From positions 310,001 through 374,000 of the forward strand of contig JAEYKW010000015.1 of NCBI GenBank assembly GCA_023408075.1: DNA of 64,000 nucleotides, in the 5' to 3' direction. The notes below the pieces were generated by a model. The model was not told where the DNA came from. It saw only the letters and a list, made by a program, of their open reading frames with translations, and did no database searches. Origin of the DNA: Bacillota bacterium (GTDB lineage Bacteria; Bacillota; Clostridia; Christensenellales; SZUA-584). The position numbers and the translations under genes are program-made. Shown here piece after piece: positions 1 to 8,549 of this stretch; within the stretch, counting starts at the first letter, position 1; each line of letters starts with the position of its first letter.

Positions 1-1143
1 ACACTGGCTCTGGTTTTATTTAGAGATGGCAAGCCGCGATGGACGATTGCGCTCAACGGCGACTGTAAGCTGAATGATCTTAACATCATTGAAGACGGCG
101 GTACGATCACGCTTTGTGAGGTATCTATGGACAAAACCGCGGCGCTCACTTATTTTCGCACTGACAGCCCGCTAAAAGACTATACAGCGCCAACCCCAAT
201 GCCCACAGCCAGACCCGCTGAGCCTCTGCCGTCCGATTTTGACGATCTGGCGGCGTACAGCCCGTTTAACGGGGTTACCGATGTGATTTACAAGCTTGAA
301 ACAGGCTCAACGGATATGTTTGAAATCGGCAAGCTCGCACTTGCCGAAGACAGAAAGCACTTTGGGCCCGAAAGCAGCAAATATGATATGCAGGTGACTC
401 AGCTGCGGCTGCTCGCGGGCGATATCAATGAATTCTTGATAGCCGTTGATGCCACATGCTCGGAGGACAATCTCGGCGTAAAAAGTACGTTTGATTACAA
501 TAAAATCTTTCGCATCCGTAAAGGAAACGGCGTCTATGGCGCTGTCAGCGTCGGCGGAAATGAAAACGCGTATCAAGACCTGAACAAAATTGATCCGCCG
601 CAAATTAAAGAGACGGCGACCGATCCCGATTACTATATTTTTATACCGGCAAGGCTATCGGACGCGATGGAATATGAGGCTGAAAACGAGGGCGCAAGGG
701 TGGCGGATGAAATGGCGTCCATCTTGAAACAGTCCCCCGATTTGTCCGGCTTTCAATCCGAGCAGGGCCGCGTTTCTTTTCGGACCGACGTCACCGATCC
801 GTTTGCTATTGCCATGATCGCATCGGAAGAAAACGACAAGCTGTTTGCAGTCAACGGCTATAACCGCGACGCTCAGATCACAAAGATGAGGCTGCTCGCA
901 GGCGATGCTGGCGAGTTTCTCATCGAGCTCGAAATCAGTGAAGTCATCACTGCGGATGGCGTCCGCGAAGAATCGGGCCATAACCCGACTTACCGCATTA
1001 AAAAAGGCGATGGCGGCGCTTATCTGGCCCTGCAGATCACCTACGGCATAGACGGCTCAGCCGGGCTGACCACGCTTAACCCGCCGCAAGTCAAGGATAC
1101 GGCGGATAATCCCGATTGCCATTACTATGTACCGGCCGCATAG
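1..1143 (+). CDS. Hypothetical protein with duplicated domain, 5'-truncated by window
   Basis: The reading frame is open from base 1, so the gene starts upstream of the window; 380 residues are visible. ATG at 127 is an internal methionine with no convincing ribosome site. The protein contains two copies of a domain of roughly 130 residues. Each copy carries a motif like RLLAGDxxEFLI (about residues 135-147 and 296-308 of the visible part) and ends with a PPQ(I/V)K(E/D)TA-DNPD-YY-PA segment. No membrane segment or signal is visible in this part. I do not recognise the family. It converges on the coat-protein pair, separated by a hairpin. Confidence 0.7.
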   Translation, partial: TLALVLFRDGKPRWTIALNGDCKLNDLNIIEDGGTITLCEVSMDKTAALTYFRTDSPLKDYTAPTPMPTARPAEPLPSDFDDLAAYSPFNGVTDVIYKLETGSTDMFEIGKLALAEDRKHFGPESSKYDMQVTQLRLLAGDINEFLIAVDATCSEDNLGVKSTFDYNKIFRIRKGNGVYGAVSVGGNENAYQDLNKIDPPQIKETATDPDYYIFIPARLSDAMEYEAENEGARVADEMASILKQSPDLSGFQSEQGRVSFRTDVTDPFAIAMIASEENDKLFAVNGYNRDAQITKMRLLAGDAGEFLIELEISEVITADGVREESGHNPTYRIKKGDGGAYLALQITYGIDGSAGLTTLNPPQVKDTADNPDCHYYVPAA

Positions 1144-1160
1144 TAAATCATGAATCAGCC

Positions 1161-1199
1161 TCTCCAAAAGAAAAAGCCGGCGGAAATCTCCGTCAGCTT
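1161..1199 (-). terminator. Rho-independent terminator of the coat cassette
   Basis: An 11-bp imperfect stem (1174-1184 with 1189-1199, one mismatch and one G-U) is followed on the minus strand by a T-rich tract (1161-1175). It lies just past the stop of the minus-strand coat gene and may also end the plus-strand gene. Confidence 0.6.
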
Positions 1200-1216
1200 C
1201 CTCCCGTGAATCGGCG

Positions 1217-1498
1217 TCAGCCGTTGAACTGTGACTTGACCTGATTCACTTCGTTGTCGTCTGCCATCGTTGCCGGCTGGTAAAAACCTTTCGACTGGGC
1301 GATCTGATACAGCTCATACTGCGACGTCTCGCAGCTGTTTCTGATCTGCTGAATAGCCTGTCTCAAATTCGGGTTTGAACACTCCGATATCACCGTGGCA
1401 TAAGTGGACAAGCTGCCCTTCACCGATGCAAGTGCATCGTTGACCATTGCTTTTTCGGGCAAATTGCCGCTCCCCATAGTTGTGTTGCTTGTCTGCAT
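1217..1498 (-). CDS. Spore coat protein, CotF family
   Basis: This is a 93-residue all-helical protein. Features of the Coat_F (PF07875) family are an N-terminal helix, a central SLSTYATVISECSNP-like helix, and an ending of the type KGFYQP...V---K. The family forms part of the coat of Bacillota endospores. It lies 15 bp downstream of the 61-residue gene 1514-1699, so the two are probably cotranscribed. A paralogous pair in the same order sits at 18090-18601. The ATG has an AGGAGGG ribosome site just upstream. Family assignment is by motif recall, not a search. Confidence 0.8.
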   Translation of the reverse strand: MQTSNTTMGSGNLPEKAMVNDALASVKGSLSTYATVISECSNPNLRQAIQQIRNSCETSQYELYQIAQSKGFYQPATMADDNEVNQVKSQFNG

Positions 1499-1513
1499 TA
1501 TCCGATCACCCTC

Positions 1514-1699
1514 CTAACTTAAAAATGACAGCAGCTGCTGTTTGGTTTTCTGCGCATCCTGGGCAGACTTCTGAAAATACGACTTCACCTGCGGATCTGT
1601 AGACTGTTGGGCATACGTCTGCATTTTTTGAAATGCAGTATCGTGCGCGCCGATGAGATGCCTTAAGTTCTGTAGCTCCAATTTGTTGAGTTGTGACAT
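1514..1699 (-). CDS. Small helical spore-coat-associated protein
   Basis: This 61-residue protein consists of two predicted helices and precedes the CotF-like gene. It shares the pattern YA----DP--KS---Q-------LL--L with the 73-residue protein at 18090-18311, which also precedes a CotF gene, so the two are probably paralogues. An AAAGGAG ribosome site supports the ATG at 1699. A sporulation role is inferred from the linked CotF gene; the exact function is unknown. Confidence 0.65.
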   Translation of the reverse strand: MSQLNKLELQNLRHLIGAHDTAFQKMQTYAQQSTDPQVKSYFQKSAQDAQKTKQQLLSFLS

Positions 1700-1731
1700 A
1701 GAAGGACTCCTTTCATATTATTCACAACTCT

Positions 1732-1761
1732 TAGTATTCGGCGGCGCGGACTTCGCTATTC
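1732..1761 (-). promoter_or_regulatory. Possible sigma-G/F-like forespore promoter
   Basis: On the minus strand GAATA (1757-1761), an 18-nt spacer and AATACTA (1732-1738) resemble the forespore consensus GNATR-N18-CATNNTA, with one mismatch at the first -10 base. The site lies about 33 nt upstream of the coat cassette start. This is a pattern match only. Confidence 0.35.
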
Positions 1762-1763
1762 CG

Positions 1764-1797
1764 GTAAAAAAATGAAAAGCGCACGTTTAATGCGCTT
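1764..1797 (-). terminator. Terminator downstream of MFS exporter gene
   Basis: A 7-bp stem (AAGCGCA 1777-1783 with TGCGCTT 1791-1797) is followed on the minus strand by TTTTCATTTTTTT. It sits 16 bp past the stop of the 1813-3234 gene. Confidence 0.65.
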
Positions 1798-1812
1798 ATT
1801 TCACTCAAATCA

Positions 1813-3234
1813 TTATTCCGCTTTTTTGAGCATATCCGGCAGGCTGGCTTTTCCTTTGGTGAGCGAGGCCGCCATCGCGGCCACAGCAATGCCGCTCGCA
1901 ATTAAAAACGTAAACCGGAGTGCGTAAATGAAGGATTCCTTCTGGGCAATCATCGCGGTCACTCCTTCGCCCGCCTGCCCGGGCGTGCGTCCCGAAAGCA
2001 GCGTAAACAGCGCGCTTGAGAGCCCCACGCCGATCACCATACCGACGTTGCGCGCGGTCGCGAGCATGCCCGAAGCCACGCCGCGGCTGTCCGCAGGCGC
2101 GCTGCTCATCACGGCACTGTTGTTGGGCGTTTGAAAAAGCCCCGAGCCAAAACCCGTGACCGCCATCGCCATCACGATATAACCGCTTGCCGTATCCGCT
2201 TCAATGCGGCTTAGCAAAAACAGCCCCACCGCCATCAAGCCCATACCGAATGAGCTTAGCAGGCGCGTGTCGGTGCGGTCGGCAATCACGCCCGAAACCG
2301 GCGCGATCACAAGCGCGGCCAGCGGCATCGGCATATAAAGCAGCCCCGACATCGCCGGGCTGAAAAGACGCACAGTCTGCAGATAAAACGGCACGAGAAA
2401 CACCATCACATACTGCGCCATGTAGTTGAGCACGGCGGCGGTCAGGCTCGCCGAAAACACGCGGATGCGGAACAACTTTAAATTGAGTATCGGATGCTTC
2501 GAGCGTTTTTCAAAATGGACGAACAGAGCGGCTGAGAACACCCCGCCCGCCATCAGCAGCGAAAATGTCAAAGCGTCGATGTTCGCGCTGAGCTGGTCGA
2601 GCGCGAGCAGCAGCATAAACAGCGCCGCGAATATCATCACACTGCCCGGAATATCCATCGCCACGGCGGGCTTGTGCTTGTCCGCAGGTATGAAACGCGC
2701 CGCCAGCGCGATGCCGATAATGCCGACAGGCACGTTGATATAGAATATGCTCTGCCAGCCGAGCACGCTGGTCAGCGCACCGCCAAGCACAGGGCCTGTG
2801 GACAGCGCAATGGCGACGGCCATCGCGCTCACGCTGAAAGCGCGCCCCCGGCGTTCGGGCGGCACGTTGTGCGTGATGATCGCCGAGTTTGTGGAAAACA
2901 TCATGCCCGCGCCGAGCGCCTGCGCCACGCGAAAGCCGATCAACATGCCGATGCTGCCCGATAGCGAACAGAGCGCCGAGCCGAGCGTGAATACCGCAAA
3001 GCCGATGATGTAAAGCCGCTTTTGGCCGTAAAGGTCGCTCAGGCGGCCGAAAAACAGCAGCACGCTGCTGACGACGATCAGATACGCGGTCACGACCCAC
3101 TCCTCCGTCGCAAGCGGCACATTAAAATGTGCCTGTATCACAGGATTCGCGACGTTGACGACGCTCGCGTCGAGTGCCGACATAAATGTCCCGAGCGCCA
3201 CCGAAAAGAGCATGAGCCCTGTTTTTTTCTTCAT
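1813..3234 (-). CDS. MFS drug exporter, DHA2 (14-TM EmrB/QacA) family
   Basis: This 473-residue proton-coupled multidrug exporter of the inner membrane has the hallmarks of the 14-TM family: the first-helix motif LDASVVNVANP (about residue 21), motif A GRLSDLYGQKR (about 63) and motif C GPVLGGALTSVLGW (about 147). It has about 14 hydrophobic segments and a short basic-acidic tail. It is monocistronic, with a TTGACA promoter at 3266-3294 and a terminator behind it. The substrate cannot be predicted. Confidence 0.9.
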   Translation of the reverse strand: MKKKTGLMLFSVALGTFMSALDASVVNVANPVIQAHFNVPLATEEWVVTAYLIVVSSVLLFFGRLSDLYGQKRLYIIGFAVFTLGSALCSLSGSIGMLIGFRVAQALGAGMMFSTNSAIITHNVPPERRGRAFSVSAMAVAIALSTGPVLGGALTSVLGWQSIFYINVPVGIIGIALAARFIPADKHKPAVAMDIPGSVMIFAALFMLLLALDQLSANIDALTFSLLMAGGVFSAALFVHFEKRSKHPILNLKLFRIRVFSASLTAAVLNYMAQYVMVFLVPFYLQTVRLFSPAMSGLLYMPMPLAALVIAPVSGVIADRTDTRLLSSFGMGLMAVGLFLLSRIEADTASGYIVMAMAVTGFGSGLFQTPNNSAVMSSAPADSRGVASGMLATARNVGMVIGVGLSSALFTLLSGRTPGQAGEGVTAMIAQKESFIYALRFTFLIASGIAVAAMAASLTKGKASLPDMLKKAE

Positions 3235-3265
3235 GATGTCTTCCCCTTATATCGTTGTCACAAAC

Positions 3266-3294
3266 ACATTAAGCACATGCGCGAAATTTGTCAA
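3266..3294 (-). promoter_or_regulatory. SigA-type promoter of the MFS exporter
   Basis: TTGACA (3289-3294), a 17-nt spacer and TAATGT (3266-3271) on the minus strand lie 32 bp upstream of the exporter ATG. Confidence 0.6.
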
Positions 3295-3605
3295 GCTGCA
3301 TATCTATAGTATCTGGCATCGCACCGCAGATGATGCGCGGCGTGGCAACGATTCAATGAATGTGGCATTCGATGCTCATTGAACTGAAGAACATAGTTGC
3401 ATTTTTATAGAATATTATGCTATTATATGTAATATAAATATTAATTTTATCATCTTTGCAACAGCCTTCGCGCTCTTCTTGATCACATCCATACATTGGT
3501 TTTTGTGTCCGTGTATATTCTATTTTCCTTATGTATTCATACATTTTAATGTGCCTTGAGCGATTTATTCGGTGATAAATCACCGGAATACCGCCAAAAG
3601 GGTTG
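3295..3605. other. Non-coding, A+T-rich stretch
   Basis: The stretch between the exporter promoter and the ribosome site of the 3618 gene is A+T-rich, especially 3390-3470. It shows no convincing gene. It presumably holds the promoter of 3618-4244, but no clear -35/-10 pair stands out. Confidence 0.5.
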
Positions 3606-3617
3606 AAGGAGGTTGTT

Positions 3618-4103
3618 ATGAGAGAGAAATACTGGAAGGTCATGACAGGCTATCGTTTTACACTGTACTACCTTGACGAGCACTTTTTCAGGTACACAAG
3701 ATACGACCGGTATATCACCATATTTCTGGCGATAGCGTCTTCCACTGCCATCGCGAACTGGGCGATATGGCAGACGTTTGATCTGCTCTGGGGCGTTATC
3801 ATCGGCCTCTCCCAGCTGATGACTGTGGTGAACCAGTTCCTGCCGTACAAAAAGCGCGTTCAGCAGATCGCCGCGATGCGGGCCAAGCTCTCCGCGTTGT
3901 ATGTGGAGATCGAGAGCTTGTGGAATAAAGTTGATAATGAACAGCTCCCCGAAGAAGAGATCAATACCAAGTGCTATAACTTCATTAAAAAGTGGACAAA
4001 AATTGAGGATGACTTTTTTAAAGACGATTGCCTGCCCGAGCCTCAAATATTAATCGACCGCGCCGACAGGAAAAAGAATGATTATTTTGAAAAATTGTTT
4101 TAG
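3618..4103 (+). CDS. Two-TM SLATT-like protein
   Basis: This 161-residue protein has two adjacent hydrophobic segments (about residues 35-55 and 60-80) followed by a charged, helical cytoplasmic tail. This layout resembles SLATT-domain proteins (two-TM effectors often tied to nucleotide-sensing conflict systems), but no partner sensor gene is adjacent. The ATG at 3618 has a good AAGGAGG site (3606-3612); an upstream in-frame TTG at 3603 overlaps that site and is rejected. The gene is followed after 12 nt by a 42-codon gene whose ribosome site starts in its stop codon. The SLATT call is tentative. Confidence 0.55.
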   Translation: MREKYWKVMTGYRFTLYYLDEHFFRYTRYDRYITIFLAIASSTAIANWAIWQTFDLLWGVIIGLSQLMTVVNQFLPYKKRVQQIAAMRAKLSALYVEIESLWNKVDNEQLPEEEINTKCYNFIKKWTKIEDDFFKDDCLPEPQILIDRADRKKNDYFEKLF

Positions 4104-4115
4104 GAGGAAACGACG

Positions 4116-4244
4116 ATGCCAAAAAAGCCAATTATCATAACAAAACTCTCTGGCGGGAAGACAGCCGATGAAAAGAGTGTGACGTTAAGCCGCAGTATGC
4201 CGACGCAGAAAACCGTGCCGCAGATACCCAAAAAACCAAAGTAA
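4116..4244 (+). CDS. 42-residue Lys/Pro-rich microprotein
   Basis: This short gene begins with a strong AGGAGG site overlapping the TAG of the two-TM gene and is probably translated with it. The product is basic, with an MPKKP start and a QIPKKPK end, a central GGKTADEKS segment and no membrane helix. No family is recognised. A terminator follows 37 bp later, so the two genes form a closed two-gene unit. Confidence 0.5.
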   Translation: MPKKPIIITKLSGGKTADEKSVTLSRSMPTQKTVPQIPKKPK

Positions 4245-4281
4245 ATAGCGGCGTGTTTTTTTGATATGGACCGAGCTTAAG

Positions 4282-4306
4282 CCCCGTGCACTGCGCGGGG
4301 TTTTTT
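4282..4306 (+). terminator. Terminator of the 3618-4244 unit
   Basis: A 7-bp G+C-rich stem (CCCCGTG with CGCGGGG, 4282-4300) is followed by six T. Confidence 0.75.
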
Positions 4307-4339
4307 GTGTTGTGCCCGTTTCTGTATCAGCGTCGATTA

Positions 4340-4369
4340 TTGTATGAATGTGGGCACATGTGCTATAAT
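4340..4369 (+). promoter_or_regulatory. Extended -10 promoter of methyltransferase gene
   Basis: TTGTAT (4340-4345), an 18-nt spacer and TATAAT (4364-4369) with an upstream TG give an extended -10. A near-identical arrangement precedes tam at 8733-8760. Confidence 0.55.
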
Positions 4370-4400
4370 TGGTATCGACAAGAAACGAGGTGTTCGCGTG

Positions 4401-5201
4401 ATGCATCAAGACAGCTTAAAGGGTGTCGAGCAGACAATGTTGCTGCCATTCTGGGGACGCTACTCAGAAAGCATCAAACCAAACGGCCTGATAAAAGATG
4501 AAATGTGCGTCAAAATCGTTGAGGAAAGCGGATTCGACTTTTCGGATATTACCAGGCAGCACCATCAAATCAGCCGCCTCGCGTGGATCACGCGCGCATG
4601 GACCACCGACTATGAATTAAAACGTCTGGTGGAAGGCAGCCCCGAGGCCACAGTCGTATGCCTTGGCTGTGGTTTAGACACCGCGTTTTACCGCTGCGAG
4701 CAAAGCCACCTCCATTGGTACGATATCGATCTGCCGAATGTGATCGCGTTGCGCGAACGCCTGATTCCGGCGCACCCGCGCTGCCGGACCGTCGTGGGCT
4801 CGATACTCGATGAAGCAACATTCCAAAGCATTGAAGTAAAGGGCTTCCTCATTTTTATGGTACAAAGCGTGCTTTGCTATTTAGAGGCGGAGGATGTGAA
4901 GAGAGTGTTCTCACATATGGCGCGGCTCGGAAAATCCGCCGTGCTTTTTGATTATTACAGCCAAAAGGGCATTGATATCAGCAACTTGATCGTGCTGAAG
5001 AATATGCCGAACGCCAAAATGATTTGGCATGCGGAAACGAAGGATGACATCCGCGCGCTGCACCCTCGTCTTGATTTGCGCGAAACGTATCCGCTGTTTC
5101 AAAAAATCATGCCGAAGCTGAGCGCAGCGGAAGCCGCATTGGCCGCGCAGGCGGATGCGCAGAGCATCAATACCATCGCCATAGCGGAGATCGGGGAATA
5201 A
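4401..5201 (+). CDS. Class I SAM-dependent methyltransferase, LCM/O-methyltransferase type
   Basis: This 266-residue methyltransferase has the SAM-binding motif VVCLGCGLDT and the acidic motif YDIDLPNVIALRERL that follows it. That pairing is typical of the leucine carboxyl methyltransferase-like (PF04072) group, in which bacterial members methylate polyketides or unknown small molecules. ATG 4401 is preferred because GAGGTG lies 8 nt upstream; GTG 4398 is a close alternative. The gene has its own promoter at 4340-4369. The substrate is unknown. Confidence 0.75.
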   Translation: MHQDSLKGVEQTMLLPFWGRYSESIKPNGLIKDEMCVKIVEESGFDFSDITRQHHQISRLAWITRAWTTDYELKRLVEGSPEATVVCLGCGLDTAFYRCEQSHLHWYDIDLPNVIALRERLIPAHPRCRTVVGSILDEATFQSIEVKGFLIFMVQSVLCYLEAEDVKRVFSHMARLGKSAVLFDYYSQKGIDISNLIVLKNMPNAKMIWHAETKDDIRALHPRLDLRETYPLFQKIMPKLSAAEAALAAQADAQSINTIAIAEIGE

Positions 5202-5291
5202 GCGGGAAGGAAGCGCGCTTGAAAGCTTAAGCGACAGTTTGATCAAAACAATCGATGGCTCATTCAAATATCACTATGCTAGGAGATTAAT

Positions 5292-6128
5292 ATGCAGTTA
5301 AAAAAGCTACTTTACATCCTTGCCGCGCTGCTCGCAACGGTTGGGCTTATCCTGCTGATTTCGGCCTTATGGGGTGAATGGGATGGTTTAATAGAGTCTT
5401 ATGAGCATACGCCTTTTCTTTGGCAGCTGTATTCCATCGTCTCAATGGCAATCAGAATCCTCAGTGTCGTTGCTTTAATTATTTTAAGTGTCATCCAACT
5501 GAAAAAGGAAACGCCGAAACTCTTGATGGCCACCTGCGGCGTTGTGCTTGTCAACTCATTAAGTTATATACTCTTGGGATGGATGGGCGCCGCATTGCTG
5601 GCGGCAGGTTTGCTGCCCGTATTCACGATTTTACTTTCGAAGAAATTCAAAGAGATACCGAAAATTGAGTCTCGTCAGAAGCATTATCGGCTATTGATTA
5701 TCGCCGGAATATTAACTTCTTTAATGCTGGCTTTTAACTTATATGATTTTATTTCAAATATGGTACTGTCAATTCGTTTGACCTTTGCCCCGGTGTCAAC
5801 ATGGACTTTCATAAGTGTCCCTATCGCCCTTGCGATTATAGCGTGCCAAATGCTGAGTTGCTTTCTTTATACGAAAAAAAGAAGCCATCTCTTGAGAATG
5901 CTGTTTTTTGGCAGTGGCTTTTGGAATGCACTCATAATACCCCTCAATATCTGCTTAACAATTCTCGTGTTCAATCCAATCCCGGAGTGGTGGCTAAGTC
6001 TGTTAAACCAAACAATATGTCTTGCGTCCACGATTCTTGTTTTCGTTCATACACTAAAGATTCGCAAAGCAGAGAAAGATCAATCTGTTCAGGTTTCAGA
6101 CGAAAATCTGTTAAGCGAAAGGAGCTAA
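5292..6128 (+). CDS. Multi-pass membrane protein, unknown function
   Basis: This 278-residue protein has about seven or eight hydrophobic segments, beginning with an uncleaved-looking LLYILAALLATVGLILLIS helix, and a polar C-terminal tail rich in Lys/Glu/Ser. It has an AGGAG site before the ATG. It overlaps the ribosome site of the downstream DUF3795 gene (2-bp gap), so the two are likely cotranscribed. I do not recognise the family. Confidence 0.7.
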   Translation: MQLKKLLYILAALLATVGLILLISALWGEWDGLIESYEHTPFLWQLYSIVSMAIRILSVVALIILSVIQLKKETPKLLMATCGVVLVNSLSYILLGWMGAALLAAGLLPVFTILLSKKFKEIPKIESRQKHYRLLIIAGILTSLMLAFNLYDFISNMVLSIRLTFAPVSTWTFISVPIALAIIACQMLSCFLYTKKRSHLLRMLFFGSGFWNALIIPLNICLTILVFNPIPEWWLSLLNQTICLASTILVFVHTLKIRKAEKDQSVQVSDENLLSERS

Positions 6129-6130
6129 TC

Positions 6131-6409
6131 ATGATTAACGTTTGCGGAAGTCACTGCGAAGATTGCGAGCAGTACAAAACGGACTGCGGCGGCTGTGCCG
6201 AGAGCAAGGGAAGAGTCTACTGGACGCCTTATGTAGGCAGTGAGGTTTGCCCGATGTACGGGTGCTGCGCGGGCAAGGGCTATGCGCACTGCGGCGCATG
6301 CGAGGCGCTCCCCTGCCGGATTTATTTTGACACGCGCGACCCGAGTATAAGCGAAGAGGAGCAGCAGGCAGATGTGAGGACGAGAGCGGAGAAGCTAAGA
6401 GGGCTGTGA
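6131..6409 (+). CDS. DUF3795-like cysteine-rich protein
   Basis: This 92-residue protein carries many cysteines in CxxxCExC, DCGGCAE, CPMYGCC and HCGACEALPC patterns, matching the DUF3795 family of small, probably metal-binding proteins in anaerobes. The AAAGGAG site ends the upstream gene. ATG at 6131 is chosen over longer in-frame starts that lie in the membrane-protein gene. The biochemical role of the family is not known. Confidence 0.75.
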   Translation: MINVCGSHCEDCEQYKTDCGGCAESKGRVYWTPYVGSEVCPMYGCCAGKGYAHCGACEALPCRIYFDTRDPSISEEEQQADVRTRAEKLRGL

Positions 6410-6416
6410 GGAAAAC

Positions 6417-6911
6417 ATGAGATTTATACCAGAATTCACATTCAATATACAAACGCCACATTCAAAGAATACAATACTGCGTCGGCTTCAAGAGATTACA
6501 CATTCTGAAACGAAGATACCGAATATGAAATCGCGTCACTTTAAAGAACCATTTTATGGTCAGGTGAGTCCGAATGGTTTTATAATTTCTCCCTGCATGC
6601 GATTTTTACAGGGTTCTTTTGTACCAGTTATACATGGTAAGGTTTACAAAGAAGAACAAGGCGCAAATGTCAATATCACCACGAAACTAATAGATGCTGT
6701 GCTGACTCTTTGGATCGTATGGTTGTCGTTAACCGGGCTATTCTTTATCATAGTTATGTCATTACTGATCTTGGGACAAACGCCTTTCAGCTTCGGCAGC
6801 CTCGTACCCTTGATACTGTTCTGCTTCGGATATGTACTCGGTCATCTTGGGTTGAGACATGAAGCTTTGATTTATAGAAATTATCTGGATAGTCTCTGGT
6901 CTTATCCGTAA
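6417..6911 (+). CDS. Two-TM hypothetical membrane protein
   Basis: This 164-residue protein has an N-terminal soluble part of about 90 residues (F-G-V--NGF-ISPCMRF--SF-PVIHGK pattern), then two hydrophobic segments (about 98-118 and 126-143), then a short tail. I recall related uncharacterised Bacillota proteins with the same order of a small beta-rich domain and two helices, often in multiple copies. It lies 7 bp past the DUF3795 stop, in the same direction. Function unknown. Confidence 0.65.
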   Translation: MRFIPEFTFNIQTPHSKNTILRRLQEITHSETKIPNMKSRHFKEPFYGQVSPNGFIISPCMRFLQGSFVPVIHGKVYKEEQGANVNITTKLIDAVLTLWIVWLSLTGLFFIIVMSLLILGQTPFSFGSLVPLILFCFGYVLGHLGLRHEALIYRNYLDSLWSYP

Positions 6912-6988
6912 AAAATAGTCTGAATACTATAGCCACTACTACGCCACATTCTTAATATTTAGCAATCAATAAAGTCTATTCACGAAAA

Positions 6989-7012
6989 CAAGGCCGGATT
7001 TCTCCGGCCTTG
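6989..7012. terminator. Bidirectional terminator
   Basis: A perfect 10-bp stem (CAAGGCCGGA with TCCGGCCTTG) lies between convergent genes. The minus strand has TTTTC after it, so it best serves the uracil permease gene. Confidence 0.7.
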
Positions 7013-7037
7013 CTGTTTCAGTCAATGAAGTTAAGCG

Positions 7038-8438
7038 TTATTCAGCTTTTTCAGCTTCAGCTTTCTTCTTGCCGCCAATGCTGAGCAGCAGATTGAGCAG
7101 TATGCCGACAATCGCCGCACCCGCAATGCAGGGCACATTCATGCCGAGGAACGGAATCATGCCACCGAACTTGAACTGTCCGCCGACGCCGATGATCATA
7201 ATCACGGCGATAACAGCGATGTTCTTCGCGCTGAACATGTCCACCTTGCGCTCAATCATAATCGCAATACCCTGAGCGGCAATCGCGCCGAACAGAAAGA
7301 TTTCGATACCGCCGATAACCGCCTGCGGAATCCCGTAAATCACGTTGACGAGCGGCGTGATGAACGAAAGCGCCATCGCGATGATCGCCGCCGCAATCAG
7401 CACGGGAATGGAGAACACTTTCGTGATGGCCATCGCGCTGATGTTTTCGCCGTAATTCGTACCGGCCGGGCCGCCGAATGCGCTTGCGACGATATCGCCG
7501 ATACCGTCGCCGATAAGGTTCTGGCCGAGCCTGTTGCCGATGTCATAATCCGGCTTGCCTTTCTTGCGGGCAAGGTTATTCACGTATATATCAAGCTGGA
7601 ACACATGCGCCGTCGATTCGGGAATCGTCGCAATCGCAATCGGCATGATCGCGCCAAGCGCCACCCACGAGACGGAAGGCAGTGTAAAATGCGGCACCGT
7701 CAGCACGCCGGGAATAACGGCAAGGCCTGTACCCGCCGCTTCGGGAAGCGTCCTGAACAGGGATTCGCCCGTGAAGGCCAAAATGAGTGCCGCCACTGCG
7801 CAGCCGACGATCGGGCCCAGCAACAGAGGAAGCTGCCCCCAAACGCCTTTCAAATAAACGGAGAAGAGTATCGTTGCGAGCAATGTCACCAAAGATACGA
7901 GCCAGACCCAATCAGAGCCGGTAATGTCCGTGGCTCCCTGTGCCGGTGCGGCGTCGCCTAGCGCGCCCGCAGCCAGCGAAAGGCCGATGATCATCGCCAC
8001 AGGGCCGGTAACCGTCGGCGGCAGCACTTTTTCAATCGAGCTTCTGCCGAACAGTTTCACAATGAAACCGGCCGCGATAGACACAAGACCCGAAGCCATA
8101 ATGCCGAACTGAGCCGCTGAAATGATGCTGTCAGGCAGTATCTGACCAAAACTGATCTCGCTCACGCCCAAAGTACTTGCTAAACCTATGATTGCGGGAA
8201 GATAAGAAAAACTGGAGCCGAAGTAAAGCGGAATTTTTCTGCCTGTTACAAGAATGAAGCACAGTGTTGCAAAGCCGCTCGCGAAGATTGTGGTGGAAAG
8301 GTGGAACCCCGTGATAAGCGCAACAAGAATGGTTGCAGGGAACATAACGACAATCTGCTGCAAAGCATAGAGCAAAAGCTTCCATACCGGTGGTCTCTCA
8401 TCTGGCAGATAGCCAAATGTTTGCTTGTCTTTATTCAT
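7038..8438 (-). CDS. uraA: Uracil permease (NCS2 family)
   Basis: This 466-residue nucleobase:proton symporter of the inner membrane takes up uracil for pyrimidine salvage. Features are the N-terminal PVWKLLLYALQQIVVMFPAT segment, many hydrophobic helices, and the family signature FGGPAGTNYGEN in the transport core. The leader (8439-8640) carries a PyrR-type attenuator, which independently supports a pyrimidine substrate. The gene is monocistronic, with a hairpin terminator behind it. PyrP is an equally valid name. Confidence 0.92.
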   Translation of the reverse strand: MNKDKQTFGYLPDERPPVWKLLLYALQQIVVMFPATILVALITGFHLSTTIFASGFATLCFILVTGRKIPLYFGSSFSYLPAIIGLASTLGVSEISFGQILPDSIISAAQFGIMASGLVSIAAGFIVKLFGRSSIEKVLPPTVTGPVAMIIGLSLAAGALGDAAPAQGATDITGSDWVWLVSLVTLLATILFSVYLKGVWGQLPLLLGPIVGCAVAALILAFTGESLFRTLPEAAGTGLAVIPGVLTVPHFTLPSVSWVALGAIMPIAIATIPESTAHVFQLDIYVNNLARKKGKPDYDIGNRLGQNLIGDGIGDIVASAFGGPAGTNYGENISAMAITKVFSIPVLIAAAIIAMALSFITPLVNVIYGIPQAVIGGIEIFLFGAIAAQGIAIMIERKVDMFSAKNIAVIAVIMIIGVGGQFKFGGMIPFLGMNVPCIAGAAIVGILLNLLLSIGGKKKAEAEKAE

Positions 8439-8549
8439 ATATATCCTCCTTGATATAAAGTTGCGTAATATTAAGTTTTCCTTAAACTTCGGGATATTTC
8501 AAACCGCACACTCTTGCAGCCACCACACTGTGCCCGCAAAGGCATTAAA

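Noticed and set aside
3353..3643. Minus-strand 96-codon frame upstream of the two-TM gene
   Set aside because: It lies in A+T-rich intergenic DNA, overlaps the start of a better gene and has no ribosome site.
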